Shown: positions 22,933-31,576, numbered from the stretch's first letter. The stretch is 33,303 nucleotides of DNA from Pseudomonadota bacterium (GCA_023424095.1 JAFAEG010000140.1:1-33303), one strand, 5' to 3'. The notes: generated by a model from the letters alone, not told the origin. Program-made: numbers and translations.

Positions 22933-24144
22933 TCAGGCGGCGCTCACCCGTTCGAGATAGCCGTTTGCCCAGAGCTTGCGGATCATGTGCTCGGGATCGA
23001 TGGCGGCCGTCAGATCGGCTCGGCAGAAGGGCGCGCCCGACAAGGCCGTTTCGAGCGCACCCCGGTCGCCCGTCGCGAAGAAGATGTCGCCGCCCGGTCC
23101 GATCAGTGCGATCCGGTCCTCGTCGTCCGCCAGCTGGAAGGGGACCAGGGGTCGGCGACGAAAGCGATCGCTCTCCTGCGGCCCCTCCGGTCCTGCCGAC
23201 AACACGCCGGCGACGTCGGGCCGGCGCGAGCGAAGGAATTCGTGCCCCATCAACTCGAAGGCATTGTCCATCTTGGCCTTGCGCGCGACCAGTTCGGCAA
23301 GCTTGCGGAAATGCGCCTGTGCCGGGGCACGGTCGAAACCGGCGCTGGCGAAGCCGGGCGGGAGGGAACGGCGGAAGGCCGGATCGCTGATCGCCAGTTC
23401 CGATACCGCCTCCAGCATCAGATCCGCCCAGGTGCGGGTGATCAGGCCGACGGTGATGTGCAGCGAGGGCTCGTCACCGGCATTGGGAGCGTCGTGCATC
23501 ACCCCGCGCGGCAGATAGAGGCAGTCGCCTGCCCGCAGCGTCAGCTCCTCGCTAATCTCCCCCGCTTCGTACTGGCCGACCGCGAAGCCTTCGCCGCGAT
23601 AGGGGATGTCGATCGGGGTTCCGTAGAGACGCCAATGCTTTGCGCCTGAAAGCTGCAACACGAACACATCATGATTGTCATAATGGGTGTTGAAACCCTG
23701 ATTGCCCGGCGGGGTCAGATAGATGTTGGTCTGGATGTGGCAGGACATCACCCGCTCGAGCGCTCGGCAGAAAGCGCCAAGGCGCGGCATCGATTCGTGC
23801 AACTGCGGCAGGATGATCGTCGCGCCGGCCAGATATTGCTCGGTCACGGCGGATGCGATGACGTGACCGTCGGTGCTGAGATAGAGTGAAGGGTCGATCC
23901 GGTCCGGGTGGCGGACCAGGTCGAGCATGCCCTGGCGCAGATCGGCCCCGTCGATGAAGGCGTCGATCGCCTCGATGGTCAGCAATTCGTCGAAGCGGTG
24001 CGGATCATCGGGCGCGACGAACAAATGCTTTTGTTCGAAATAGTCGGCGAAGAACGCCTTGGCAGGGGTCGAATGCAGCAGGTAGCCGACCGGATCGGCA
24101 TACCATGCCTGCGCGCCCTCGTTCCGCGCCAGCCATTGCGTCAT
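22933..24144 (-). CDS. JmjC/cupin-like 2-oxoglutarate oxygenase (ribosomal oxygenase type)
   Basis: A 403-residue protein; ATG 24144 has GGGAGG upstream. The N-terminal FFADYFEQKHLFV and the iron-binding segment FNTHYDNHDVFVLQLSGAKHW (split here as HxD plus downstream) with LPRGVMHDAPN supply the His-x-Asp...His ligands of JmjC hydroxylases. Relatives such as YcfD/RoxA hydroxylate ribosomal protein side chains using Fe(II) and 2-oxoglutarate. The C-terminal third is helical with a winged-helix-like end. The substrate is not known. Convergent with the Tat protein, 4 nt apart. Confidence 0.8.
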   Translation of the reverse strand: MTQWLARNEGAQAWYADPVGYLLHSTPAKAFFADYFEQKHLFVAPDDPHRFDELLTIEAIDAFIDGADLRQGMLDLVRHPDRIDPSLYLSTDGHVIASAVTEQYLAGATIILPQLHESMPRLGAFCRALERVMSCHIQTNIYLTPPGNQGFNTHYDNHDVFVLQLSGAKHWRLYGTPIDIPYRGEGFAVGQYEAGEISEELTLRAGDCLYLPRGVMHDAPNAGDEPSLHITVGLITRTWADLMLEAVSELAISDPAFRRSLPPGFASAGFDRAPAQAHFRKLAELVARKAKMDNAFELMGHEFLRSRRPDVAGVLSAGPEGPQESDRFRRRPLVPFQLADDEDRIALIGPGGDIFFATGDRGALETALSGAPFCRADLTAAIDPEHMIRKLWANGYLERVSAA

Positions 24145-24260
24145 TCGGTGTCCCTCCCGCAGTGCACAAGGCACTTGCGGCGGCGGCGCGTCAAGCCCGG
24201 CCAGCTGGCTTGCGCCAGTGGCGGCGCGCACCTAATTCGGGGCCTCGCGAAAGGCAGTTC

Positions 24261-25250
24261 ATGACCGAAACCATTTCCTCCAAAATGCTGATCCTGGGTT
24301 CCGGCCCGGCCGGGCTCACCGCCGCCATCTATGCCGCGCGCGCCGGGCTCGAGCCGATCGTGATCCAGGGCATGCAGCCCGGCGGGCAGCTGACGATCAC
24401 CACCGACGTCGAAAATTATCCGGGCTTTCGCGACACCATCCAGGGTCCGTGGCTGATGGAGGAGATGCAGGCGCAGGCCGAGCATGTCGGCGCCAAGATG
24501 ATCTGGGACCAGATCGTCGACGTCGACCTGTCCGAGCGGCCGTTCAAGCTGAAGGGCGACGGCGGCACGATCTATCAGGGCGACACGCTCGTGATCGCGA
24601 CCGGGGCGCAGGCCAAATGGCTGAACCTGCCGAGCGAGGAGCATCTGAAGGGCAGGGGTGTCAGCGCCTGCGCGACCTGCGACGGCTTTTTCTATCGCGG
24701 CAAGAAGGTCGTGGTGATCGGCGGCGGCAACACCGCGGTCGAAGAAGCGCTCTACATGACCAATCACAGCCCGGAGGTGATCCTGATTCATCGCCGTGAC
24801 CATCTGCGCGCCGAGAAGATCCTGCAGAAGCGCCTGTTCGCGCATCCGAACATCAAGGTGATGTGGAACCGCGCGGTCGGCAATTTCGTCGCGGGCGGCG
24901 AGCCGGAGAAACTGGTCGCGCTGGACCTGGTGGACGCCGATGGCGCGCCGGCCGAGCGGATCGACGTGGACGGCGCCTTCGTCGCGATCGGCCATGCGCC
25001 GGCGACCGAGCTGTTCCGTGGCCATCTGGAGCTGGATTCGGACAATTATCTGCGCGTGGAGCTGGGTTCGACCCGGACCAGCGTGCCCGGCGTGTTCGCC
25101 TGCGGTGACGTCATGGACAAGACCTACCGCCAGGCCGTGACGGCGGCCGGGACGGGCTGCATGGCCGCGCTCGATGCGGAGAAGTTCCTGGCCGAGGCCG
25201 AGTTTGACGAGGCCCAGCACACGCCGGAGCCGGAAACGGTCGCCGGCTAA
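24261..25250 (+). CDS. trxB: Thioredoxin-disulfide reductase TrxB
   Basis: A 329-residue flavoenzyme reducing thioredoxin with NADPH. FAD site GSGPAGLTAAIYAARAGL, redox motif SACATCDGFFYRGK with CxxC near residue 140, NADPH site VVIGGGNTAVEEALY, and the C-terminal FAD motif GVFACGDVMDKTYRQAVTAA. Start ATG 24261. Its TAA shares bases with the stop codon of the convergent hydrolase gene (CTAA at 25247-25250). Confidence 0.97.
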   Translation: MTETISSKMLILGSGPAGLTAAIYAARAGLEPIVIQGMQPGGQLTITTDVENYPGFRDTIQGPWLMEEMQAQAEHVGAKMIWDQIVDVDLSERPFKLKGDGGTIYQGDTLVIATGAQAKWLNLPSEEHLKGRGVSACATCDGFFYRGKKVVVIGGGNTAVEEALYMTNHSPEVILIHRRDHLRAEKILQKRLFAHPNIKVMWNRAVGNFVAGGEPEKLVALDLVDADGAPAERIDVDGAFVAIGHAPATELFRGHLELDSDNYLRVELGSTRTSVPGVFACGDVMDKTYRQAVTAAGTGCMAALDAEKFLAEAEFDEAQHTPEPETVAG

Positions 25251-26041
25251 GCCGTCAGCGCCTTCAGCGCGCCCAGCACCGCCTGGTTCAACGATTCCTG
25301 GTCGCCGGGCCGCGCGAAGGTATGGGAATCGCTGTGGATCTCCCGCCGCCAGCCGATCAGGCCGTCGAACGCGCTCTTCTTGACCTCGGCCACCGCGGCG
25401 ATGGCGGTGTTGTCGCCCGTGGCGAGGATCAACGCGGCCGGCATGCCGCGCAGGCCTCGGGCCGCCTCGTCCGCCAGACCGCCGTCGGTCGCGGTGCCGG
25501 CCTTCTTCAGGCTGCCTGCCAGCTTGCCGAGATTGACGCCGCCGCTGAGCAATTTCTTCCAGGCCGAGAGGCTGAACAGCCGCTGCCGATAATGCGAGCG
25601 GACCGCCGCGGGAGCCATGTCGCCCGCCTCGGCCTCGACCAGCCAGGGATTGACCAGGATCGCGCCGTGAATGCCGGCGTTCGCGCCATGCAGCGCCAGA
25701 GTGGTCGCGCCGTCGCACAGGCCGAAGCCGATGATCCGCTCGACCTTCGTTTCCTGGCGAAGCGTGTCTGCGGCGGCCTTGAGATCGTCCCCGCTCCCTC
25801 GGAAATCGGGATCGTCGCCGCTGCTGTCTCCAACGCCCCGACGGTCAAAGCGAAGGCAAAGAAAACCTTGCTTTGCCAATGACTTGGCGAGATGTTCATA
25901 CATGCGGTGTGAGCCGATCCGGGTTTGCGTGCCGCCGGTCACGAGCAAGATGCCGACAGGACCCGCGGCCCCGTCCAGGCTGCCCGCGAGCAGATCCTCG
26001 CCGCATGGGAAAGTCAGGAGGCGGCGCACGTCTGCCTCCAT
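25247..26041 (-). CDS. Exosortase A-associated hydrolase 1 (alpha/beta hydrolase)
   Basis: A 264-residue alpha/beta-hydrolase-fold protein matching the family named hydrolase 1 of the exosortase A system. It has VTGGTQTRIGSHRMYEHLA, FDRRGVGDSSG, and a nucleophile elbow GFGLCDGATTLAL in which Cys takes the place of the usual Ser. The late catalytic His is in HSDSHTFAR. Its substrate is unknown. AAGGA lies 9 nt before the ATG; the gene overlaps hydrolase 2 by 28 bp. Confidence 0.85.
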   Translation of the reverse strand: MEADVRRLLTFPCGEDLLAGSLDGAAGPVGILLVTGGTQTRIGSHRMYEHLAKSLAKQGFLCLRFDRRGVGDSSGDDPDFRGSGDDLKAAADTLRQETKVERIIGFGLCDGATTLALHGANAGIHGAILVNPWLVEAEAGDMAPAAVRSHYRQRLFSLSAWKKLLSGGVNLGKLAGSLKKAGTATDGGLADEAARGLRGMPAALILATGDNTAIAAVAEVKKSAFDGLIGWRREIHSDSHTFARPGDQESLNQAVLGALKALTA

Positions 26042-26694
26042 TCTGTGATGTCCTTCGCGAGCGCGGCCGCCAGATCGGCCGAATTGCCCGGCTCGGACCG
26101 GCGCCAGAGGGCGGGGCCCTCGACCTTGCCGTCCGCCGCGCCGGCATCGGTCGACAGGCGCAGGACGCGCAGCGGCGTGACTTCGGTGGGGATCGCTGCG
26201 GCCAGCGCCTGCCGGAGTCCGGCGCCGGCATCATGATAGCCAGCCCATTCCGCGCCGCCGCCCAAGGAGGCGCGGTCCAGGTCGCGGGCGAGCGAGGCGC
26301 CCGGCACCGGCGCGAACCGCCAATGGCCTGCGCCCGGCGCCGCATCGTCGAGCAAGCCGCCGCCGCGGATCGCCGCGATCAGCGGGAGCTGGCCGTGCGC
26401 CGCGGTCAAGTGCCCGGCCGCCTTGGTGACGTCATGCCGCCAGTCTTCCCAGGTGATGTCCGAGAGGGGAATCAGGCTTTCACCCGTTCCGGTCAGGTCC
26501 GGCAGCCAGCAGCAATGGCCAGCAGCCGCCAGCGCCCGCATCGTCGCGACGATCAGCGCGCGGGTGCGGTTCATTTCCTCGAAGAGGGGTGGGACGATCA
26601 GGATCGGCGCGGCGGTCGGGTCGCCGATCCGCAACAGCCATTCGGGGCCCTTGGCGCCGGAATATTGCTCGTAGGACTGAGCGGGGCCGCTCAC
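26014..26694 (-). CDS. Exosortase A-associated hydrolase 2-like protein, nucleophile missing
   Basis: A 226-residue protein with the start EQYSGAKGPEWLLRIGDP, then ILIVPPLFEEMNRTRAL and LPDLTGTGES, the hallmarks of the second hydrolase family of XrtA loci. Where a GxSxG elbow is expected it has AAIRGGGLL, with no Ser or Cys, so it may be a non-catalytic partner of hydrolase 1. GTG start overlaps the ACP stop (GTGA), indicating coupled translation. Confidence 0.75.
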   Translation of the reverse strand: MSGPAQSYEQYSGAKGPEWLLRIGDPTAAPILIVPPLFEEMNRTRALIVATMRALAAAGHCCWLPDLTGTGESLIPLSDITWEDWRHDVTKAAGHLTAAHGQLPLIAAIRGGGLLDDAAPGAGHWRFAPVPGASLARDLDRASLGGGAEWAGYHDAGAGLRQALAAAIPTEVTPLRVLRLSTDAGAADGKVEGPALWRRSEPGNSADLAAALAKDITEWRQTCAAS

Positions 26695-26963
26695 CGCAGC
26701 GTCTTGGCTCTCGCGAAGGTGAGCAGGGAACCGAAAGTCGCCATCATCTCGGCATCGACCTCATGATCCTCGATCAGGATGCCGAGCCTTTCTTCCAACT
26801 CGGTCAGCAGGCCGGCGACGGCGAGTGAATCGAATTCGGGCAGGGCGCCGAACAATTCGGTGCTTTCGTCGAAGCGGGCGACTCGCGCGGAGTCGAGGCC
26901 GAGCACATCGGCCAGGACGGAACGCAAAGTGGCTTCAACTTCGCCGGCATCGGTCAACGCCAA
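26691..26963 (-). CDS. Acyl carrier protein of the exosortase A locus
   Basis: A 90-residue acyl carrier protein. The phosphopantetheine attachment motif is EFDSLAVAGLL with the DSL serine near residue 46, in a four-helix acidic fold. TTG start at 26963 has a strong GGGGAGG about 7 nt upstream. It lies between a GNAT-like gene and two hydrolases, so it probably carries the acyl or amino-acyl intermediate these enzymes handle, made by the ligase in the divergent arm. Confidence 0.88.
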   Translation of the reverse strand: MALTDAGEVEATLRSVLADVLGLDSARVARFDESTELFGALPEFDSLAVAGLLTELEERLGILIEDHEVDAEMMATFGSLLTFARAKTLR

Positions 26964-26996
26964 GGCAATTCCTCCCCGTTTTGGTGGGTTCGCGCC

Positions 26997-27992
26997 CTAA
27001 CGGCTCCTCAGGCGACCGACAAGACGCCCCGCGACTGCGCGCGCAGCGCCGGCAAGACCGCGCAGCGTGCCTGGATTGAAAGCGGTGACGCGCCAGAGCT
27101 GCCGCCGTTCATCCATCCAGTCGCGCTTATAGCTGTCGTCGCCAGTGCCGTAGTCGATGACGTCGACGCGATCTTCGTCGATCGCGCGACGGAACATCGC
27201 CATGCCCAAGATGGTGCCGGGCGACAGCGGCTTGGCATCCTCGGCATAAGCCAGCTTGTGGATGATCGCTGTGCCGTTCTCGACGGTCCAGAGCTGGACC
27301 GCGACGGGGCGACCATCCTTGCGGGCGATGCCCAGTCGGAGCGTTCCGGCGGCGCCTTCCTGCTCGGCCAGCGCGCGCAGGAAAGGGAACGAGCCCTCTT
27401 CAGGTTTCCAGCTGGACCGATAGACTTGTTCGTAGCAATCCCACGCATCCGCATTGAATTCGTGATGGATTTCTACCTCGAGTCCGGCCGCCTTGGCCTT
27501 GCGCTTGGCCGTGCTTCGCAATTGGCCGGGCCGTGCGGCCCAATAATCGTCGAAGCTGAGCCCTTTCGTGTGGGCGACCCAGCTGCCGGTCGCCGGGCTG
27601 GCTTCGGCCTTCCATCCCGCTTCTCGCAGGCCGTCCACCAGGGGCGCTGGATTCTCGACCGGCGACAGGCTGAGCGAGGCCAGTTTCGCGTTCCGCAATG
27701 CACCGGCAATCGCGGGCACCAGCGCCGCATCGCCGATCGCGCCGACGCGCAGGCTGTACCAGGCGGCATAGGCTTCGGCCTCGTGCCCGCCATCAGCGAG
27801 GAACAGCCACGCTCTGGCGTCACCTTCGGTGGCGCGGGCGACCTTCAGGCGGCCCCTGGGCGGGACATGGTCTTGCAGCAGCCGGAACCAGCTCAGCCGC
27901 GAGAAAAGGCATGGCTGCGCGGCGCGGTCGAGCGCACCCACCGCATCATGTTCGACCTGTCCCAAGTCGTCGAACAGTTCCACGTTAACCAT
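26997..27992 (-). CDS. GNAT/FemAB-like acetyltransferase (CelD/BcsL type)
   Basis: A 331-residue protein of the Acetyltransf_6 kind, with two GNAT-like halves. Visible signs are RSTAKRKAKAAGLEVEIHH, YEQVYRSSWKPEEG, GRPVAVQLWTVENG and YGTGDDSYKRDWMDE. Relatives transfer acyl or amino-acyl groups during polysaccharide or cell-wall synthesis. ATG 27992 lies 14 nt from an AGGAGG, wider than usual. It heads the minus-strand arm and is divergent from the acyl-CoA ligase, with 59 bp between. Confidence 0.82.
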   Translation of the reverse strand: MVNVELFDDLGQVEHDAVGALDRAAQPCLFSRLSWFRLLQDHVPPRGRLKVARATEGDARAWLFLADGGHEAEAYAAWYSLRVGAIGDAALVPAIAGALRNAKLASLSLSPVENPAPLVDGLREAGWKAEASPATGSWVAHTKGLSFDDYWAARPGQLRSTAKRKAKAAGLEVEIHHEFNADAWDCYEQVYRSSWKPEEGSFPFLRALAEQEGAAGTLRLGIARKDGRPVAVQLWTVENGTAIIHKLAYAEDAKPLSPGTILGMAMFRRAIDEDRVDVIDYGTGDDSYKRDWMDERRQLWRVTAFNPGTLRGLAGAARAVAGRLVGRLRSR

Positions 27993-28051
27993 TGCCGCGC
28001 TAATCGCCTCCTGTGCATTCTCTAGCAGCGGCGATTTAAGCAGGAGTGAAA
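27993..28051. promoter_or_regulatory. Short divergent promoter region of the XrtA locus
   Basis: Only 59 bp separate the two start codons, and each side carries a Shine-Dalgarno: AGGAGG on the minus strand (28007-28012) and AGGAG on the plus strand (28042-28046). Both promoters must overlap here or lie inside the genes. No consensus -35/-10 pair is evident. Confidence 0.4.
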
Positions 28052-29563
28052 GTGGGTCCCGATCCCAATCCCCGGCCGCTCGATCATCTCCCCGGCTGCG
28101 GTGATCCCGCGGCCGTGGCGCTGATCGACCGCGACGACCTGCTCGATTTTGCCGGGCTGGAAGCGGCGGTGGGCGCGCTTGCCGCAGGGCTGGCCGAGCG
28201 CGGCCTGCCGAGGCGCGCCCGCGTCGCGAGCTGGTTGCCGAAGGCCCGGATGACCAGCCTGCTGCCCTTGGCCTGCGCCCGGGCCGGTCTGGTCCATGTA
28301 CCGATCAACCCGTTGCTGAAAAGGCTCCAGGTCGCGCACATCCTCGCCGATAGCGGCGCGGTGCTGCTGATCTCCGGCGACGCGCGGCTCGCCTCGCTGG
28401 AAGCGGGCGATGTGCCTGACGGCTGCGCGACGTCGGACGAGGGGCAGGGCAGGGCGCTGCTCGCCACCCCCGACCGCCTACCGCCCTCGTCCGCCGATCC
28501 CGAGGAACTCGCCGCCTTGCTCTACACCTCCGGCTCGACCGGCCGGCCCAAGGGTGTGATGCTCAGCCACGCCAATCTGTGGCTCGGCGCGGTCAGTGTG
28601 GCGCATTACCTCCGCCTGACCCCGGCAGACCGCGTGCTGGCGGTGCTGCCCTACAGTTTCGATTATGGTCAGAACCAATTGCTCTCGGCCTGGGCCGCGG
28701 GCGCCAGCGTCGTGCCGCTCGACTTCCTCGCGCCGCGTGACGTCATCCGCAGGGTCGCCGAACATGGGATCACCACCTTAGCCGGGGTGCCACCTTTGTG
28801 GGTGCAACTGATCGAGGCGCCGTGGCCGCCCGAGGCCGCTTTGACGCTGCGGCGTCTCACCAACAGTGGCGGCAAGCTGCCACCTTCCGTGATCCGGCGA
28901 ATGCGCGAGCTGTTCCCCGTCGCGGACATCTATTCGATGTATGGCCTGACCGAGGCCTTTCGCTCCACCTTTCTCGAGCCGGCCTTGCTCGATACGCATC
29001 TGGAATCGATGGGCACGGCCATCCCCTTCGCCGAGATCATGGTGGTCCGCCCCGACGGCAGCGCGACAGATCCGGGCGAGGAGGGTGAATTGGTCCATGC
29101 CGGTCCTTTGGTGGCGCAGGGCTATTGGAACGACCCCGTGCGCACCGCCGAACGCTTCAAGCCCGCACCGACTGTGTCCCGTTACGGCGGCACTGCCGTC
29201 TGGTCCGGTGACGCGGTAAAGCGCGACGCGGACGGCCTGCTCTATTTCGTCGGCCGCGCCGACGGCATGATCAAGAGCGCCGGCAACCGCATCAGCCCGA
29301 CCGAGATCGAGGAGGCAGCCATCGCCTCCGGCCTGGTCGCCGAAGCGGTCGCGCTCGGCACGCCCGATCCCTTGCTCGGTCAGGCCATCGCCCTGATCGT
29401 CCGCCCCTCGGGCGAAGCGGACGAGAAGGAACTCCGCGCTCGCCTTCGCCGGATGCTCCCCAATTTCATGCAACCGCAGGCGATAATGTGGCGCGCGGAG
29501 CTGCCGCGCAGCCCGAATGGCAAGATCGACCGCAACCGCCTCGAACAGGAATTGACGGCATGA
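28052..29563 (+). CDS. Exosortase A-associated acyl-CoA ligase (AMP-forming)
   Basis: A 503-residue adenylate-forming enzyme. Motifs: LLYTSGSTGRPKGVMLSH near residue 156, YSMYGLTEAF, GDAVKRDADGLLYFVGRADG without its end, and the C-terminal catalytic lysine in SPNGKIDRNRL. GTG 28052 is chosen because AGGAG ends 5 nt upstream; a GTG at 28046 overlaps that site. It probably activates an acid for loading onto the acyl carrier protein coded in the divergent arm. Stop overlaps the next gene (ATGA). Confidence 0.9.
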   Translation: MGPDPNPRPLDHLPGCGDPAAVALIDRDDLLDFAGLEAAVGALAAGLAERGLPRRARVASWLPKARMTSLLPLACARAGLVHVPINPLLKRLQVAHILADSGAVLLISGDARLASLEAGDVPDGCATSDEGQGRALLATPDRLPPSSADPEELAALLYTSGSTGRPKGVMLSHANLWLGAVSVAHYLRLTPADRVLAVLPYSFDYGQNQLLSAWAAGASVVPLDFLAPRDVIRRVAEHGITTLAGVPPLWVQLIEAPWPPEAALTLRRLTNSGGKLPPSVIRRMRELFPVADIYSMYGLTEAFRSTFLEPALLDTHLESMGTAIPFAEIMVVRPDGSATDPGEEGELVHAGPLVAQGYWNDPVRTAERFKPAPTVSRYGGTAVWSGDAVKRDADGLLYFVGRADGMIKSAGNRISPTEIEEAAIASGLVAEAVALGTPDPLLGQAIALIVRPSGEADEKELRARLRRMLPNFMQPQAIMWRAELPRSPNGKIDRNRLEQELTA

Positions 29564-30795
29564 CCAAGCCGATCGGCCCGATCCCCGCCGGCTTCGCCGC
29601 AGAAACGGACGGCATGCTGCTGATCGGCGGCCGCCGCGCCGATGTGCTCGTCGCCGAGGGCGGCACGCCCTTGTTCGCCTACGACCTCAGCCGGATCGCC
29701 GAAAAGGCCGCAATGTTCCGGTCGCATTTCGACGGAGTCGATCTGCATTATGCCGTAAAAGCAAACCCCTACATGCCTGTGCTCCAGCACATGCTGAACC
29801 TGGTCGATGGCTTCGACCTCGCCTCGGGGGGCGAGCTGGCGACGGCGATGGCTGCCGGCACGGATCCGCAGACAATGAGCATTGCCGGCCCCGGCAAGCG
29901 CGATGCGGAGCTGGAGACGGCGATCCGTCACGGCGTCACGATCAATCTGGAATCGGAGGGCGAGGCGGCCCGCGCCCTGGCCATCGCGGCACGGCTCGGC
30001 GTCGCGCCGCGGCTCGCGGTGCGGGTGAACCCCGATTTCGAGATCAAGGGCTCCGGCATGCGCATGGGCGGCGGGGCCAAGCCGTTCGGGGTCGATGCCG
30101 AGCGCGTGCCCGCTCTGGTGCGGTCGCTGCTGGACGCCGGCGCCGACTGGCAGGGCTTCCACATCTTCGCCGGCTCGCAGGCGCTCTCGGCGGACGCCCT
30201 GATCGAAGCGCAGCAGGCGACGCTCGATCTGGCCGAGCAGCTTGCGGACGCCATCGGCGCGGACCTCCCCAAGCTGAACCTCGGCGGCGGCTTCGGCATT
30301 CCGTACGTGCACGGCGACCAGCCGCTCGACATCGCCCCGATCGGCGCAGCCCTGAGCGCCCGCATCGCCGCCCGCGGTCCGCGCCTGCACCAAACCAGGT
30401 TCGCGATCGAACTGGGCCGCTGGCTGGTCGGCGAATGCGGGGTCTATCTGACCCGGATCGTCGATCGGAAGATCAGCAAGGGCAAGACCTTCCTGATCAC
30501 CGATGGCGGCATGCAGCACCAGCTCGCCGCCTCGGGCAATTTCGGCCAGGTCATCCGCCGCAACTATCCGGTCGCGATCGCCAACGCCTTCGGGCGCGAA
30601 CCGCAGGAGGAGGTCTCCATCGTCGGCTGCCTTTGCACGCCGCTCGATATCTTGGCCGATGACGTCATGATGCCATGCGCCGACGTCGGCGATCTCGTCG
30701 CAATGTTCCTCGCCGGCGCCTACGGCCTCACCGCCAGCCCGCAGGCCTTCCTCAACCAGACACCGGCATCCGAAATCGCCATCGGCGGCGATTAA
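29560..30795 (+). CDS. Exosortase A-associated PLP-dependent decarboxylase
   Basis: A 411-residue group IV (alanine-racemase-fold) decarboxylase. The PLP lysine is in LHYAVKANPY (Lys67), with HIFAGSQ, LNLGGGFGIPY for phosphate binding, ELGRWLVGECGVYL, and the C-terminal active Cys region VGCLCTPLDILADD. It resembles diaminopimelate or ornithine decarboxylases; the substrate is unproven. ATG overlaps the ligase stop, so the two are translated together. It fits the decarboxylase always found with XrtA loci. Confidence 0.9.
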   Translation: MTKPIGPIPAGFAAETDGMLLIGGRRADVLVAEGGTPLFAYDLSRIAEKAAMFRSHFDGVDLHYAVKANPYMPVLQHMLNLVDGFDLASGGELATAMAAGTDPQTMSIAGPGKRDAELETAIRHGVTINLESEGEAARALAIAARLGVAPRLAVRVNPDFEIKGSGMRMGGGAKPFGVDAERVPALVRSLLDAGADWQGFHIFAGSQALSADALIEAQQATLDLAEQLADAIGADLPKLNLGGGFGIPYVHGDQPLDIAPIGAALSARIAARGPRLHQTRFAIELGRWLVGECGVYLTRIVDRKISKGKTFLITDGGMQHQLAASGNFGQVIRRNYPVAIANAFGREPQEEVSIVGCLCTPLDILADDVMMPCADVGDLVAMFLAGAYGLTASPQAFLNQTPASEIAIGGD

Positions 30796-30890
30796 CCCGT
30801 TGACGCCATCGCGTCCCTGCGCGGGACGGGCAAAACAGCGCCATTGTTCCTAACCTGAATTTTACCTCTGCCCTTCATAGCTCCCCCCAA

Positions 30891-30928
30891 AGGCCGTCCT
30901 GTGTCCTGTGCAGGCCGGCCTGTGTGTC
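30891..30928. promoter_or_regulatory. Direct repeats upstream of the export lipoprotein gene
   Basis: AGGCCGTCCTGTGTCC (30891-30906) and AGGCCGGCCTGTGTGT (30912-30927) match at 14 of 16 positions and start 21 bp apart, two helical turns. They lie in the 148-bp gap before the polysaccharide export gene. This arrangement suits a dimeric regulator, but could be chance. A short hairpin CGTCCC-TGCGC-GGGACG is at 30812-30828. Confidence 0.4.
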
Positions 30929-30943
30929 GAAGGGATGTGTGTG

Positions 30944-31576
30944 ATGAAGCGGAACCTCGCACTTGCGTTGACGGGCCTGGCGCTCACCGTCACCGGCTGC
31001 GCAACCGGACGCTCGGGAAACGCCCTGCCGCCGGCCAGTTTCGTCGGCAGCTCCGAGGAAGTGGGTGAGAATTACCAGATCGGCCCGGCCGACGAGCTCA
31101 GCATCTTCGTCTGGCGCAATCCCGAGCTTTCGACGCGCATTTCGGTTCGTCCGGATGGTCGCATCACCACGCCGCTGATCACCGATATGATCGCGGTCGG
31201 CAAGACGCCCGCGCAGCTCGCCGACGACATCCGCGTGGTGCTGAGCCAATATATCCAGGAGCCGATCGTCTCGGTGATGGTCGAGCGGCCGCAGGGCACG
31301 TTCGCGCAGCAGATCCGCATCGTCGGCGCCACCGCGCGCCCGGCGGCCTTGCCCTATCGCGCCAACATGACGCTCCTGGATGCCATGATCGCGGTCGGCG
31401 GCCTCAACGAATATGCGGCGGGCAACCGCGCCCGCCTCGTCCGCTTCGACCGCGCCACCGGGCAGCAGCGCGAATACGACCTGCGTATCGGCAGCCTGCT
31501 TCGCCGCGGCGACATCAGCGCCAATGTGAAGCTTGAGCCGGGTGACGTCATCATCATCCCGGAAAGCATGTTCTGA
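30944..31576 (+). CDS. XrtA-system polysaccharide export lipoprotein (Wza-like)
   Basis: A 210-residue outer-membrane lipoprotein. ATG 30944 has GAAGGG upstream; the signal ends in the lipobox VTGC (Cys19). The Poly_export domain carries YQIGPADELSIFVWRNPELS and VRPDGRITTPLI, and an SLBB region has VGATARPAALPYRANMTLL. The end GDVIIIPESMF is typical. It forms the channel for exopolysaccharide export. Chain-length and kinase genes follow. Confidence 0.93.
   Translation: MKRNLALALTGLALTVTGCATGRSGNALPPASFVGSSEEVGENYQIGPADELSIFVWRNPELSTRISVRPDGRITTPLITDMIAVGKTPAQLADDIRVVLSQYIQEPIVSVMVERPQGTFAQQIRIVGATARPAALPYRANMTLLDAMIAVGGLNEYAAGNRARLVRFDRATGQQREYDLRIGSLLRRGDISANVKLEPGDVIIIPESMF

Noticed and set aside
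24141..25718. 525-codon minus-strand frame opposite trxB and hydrolase 1
   Set aside because: It crosses two well-supported genes and has no domain pattern.
27993..28012. ATT start codon for the GNAT-like gene close to AGGAGG
   Set aside because: ATT starts are very rare and the ATG at 27992 gives a normal N-terminus despite the wide spacing.
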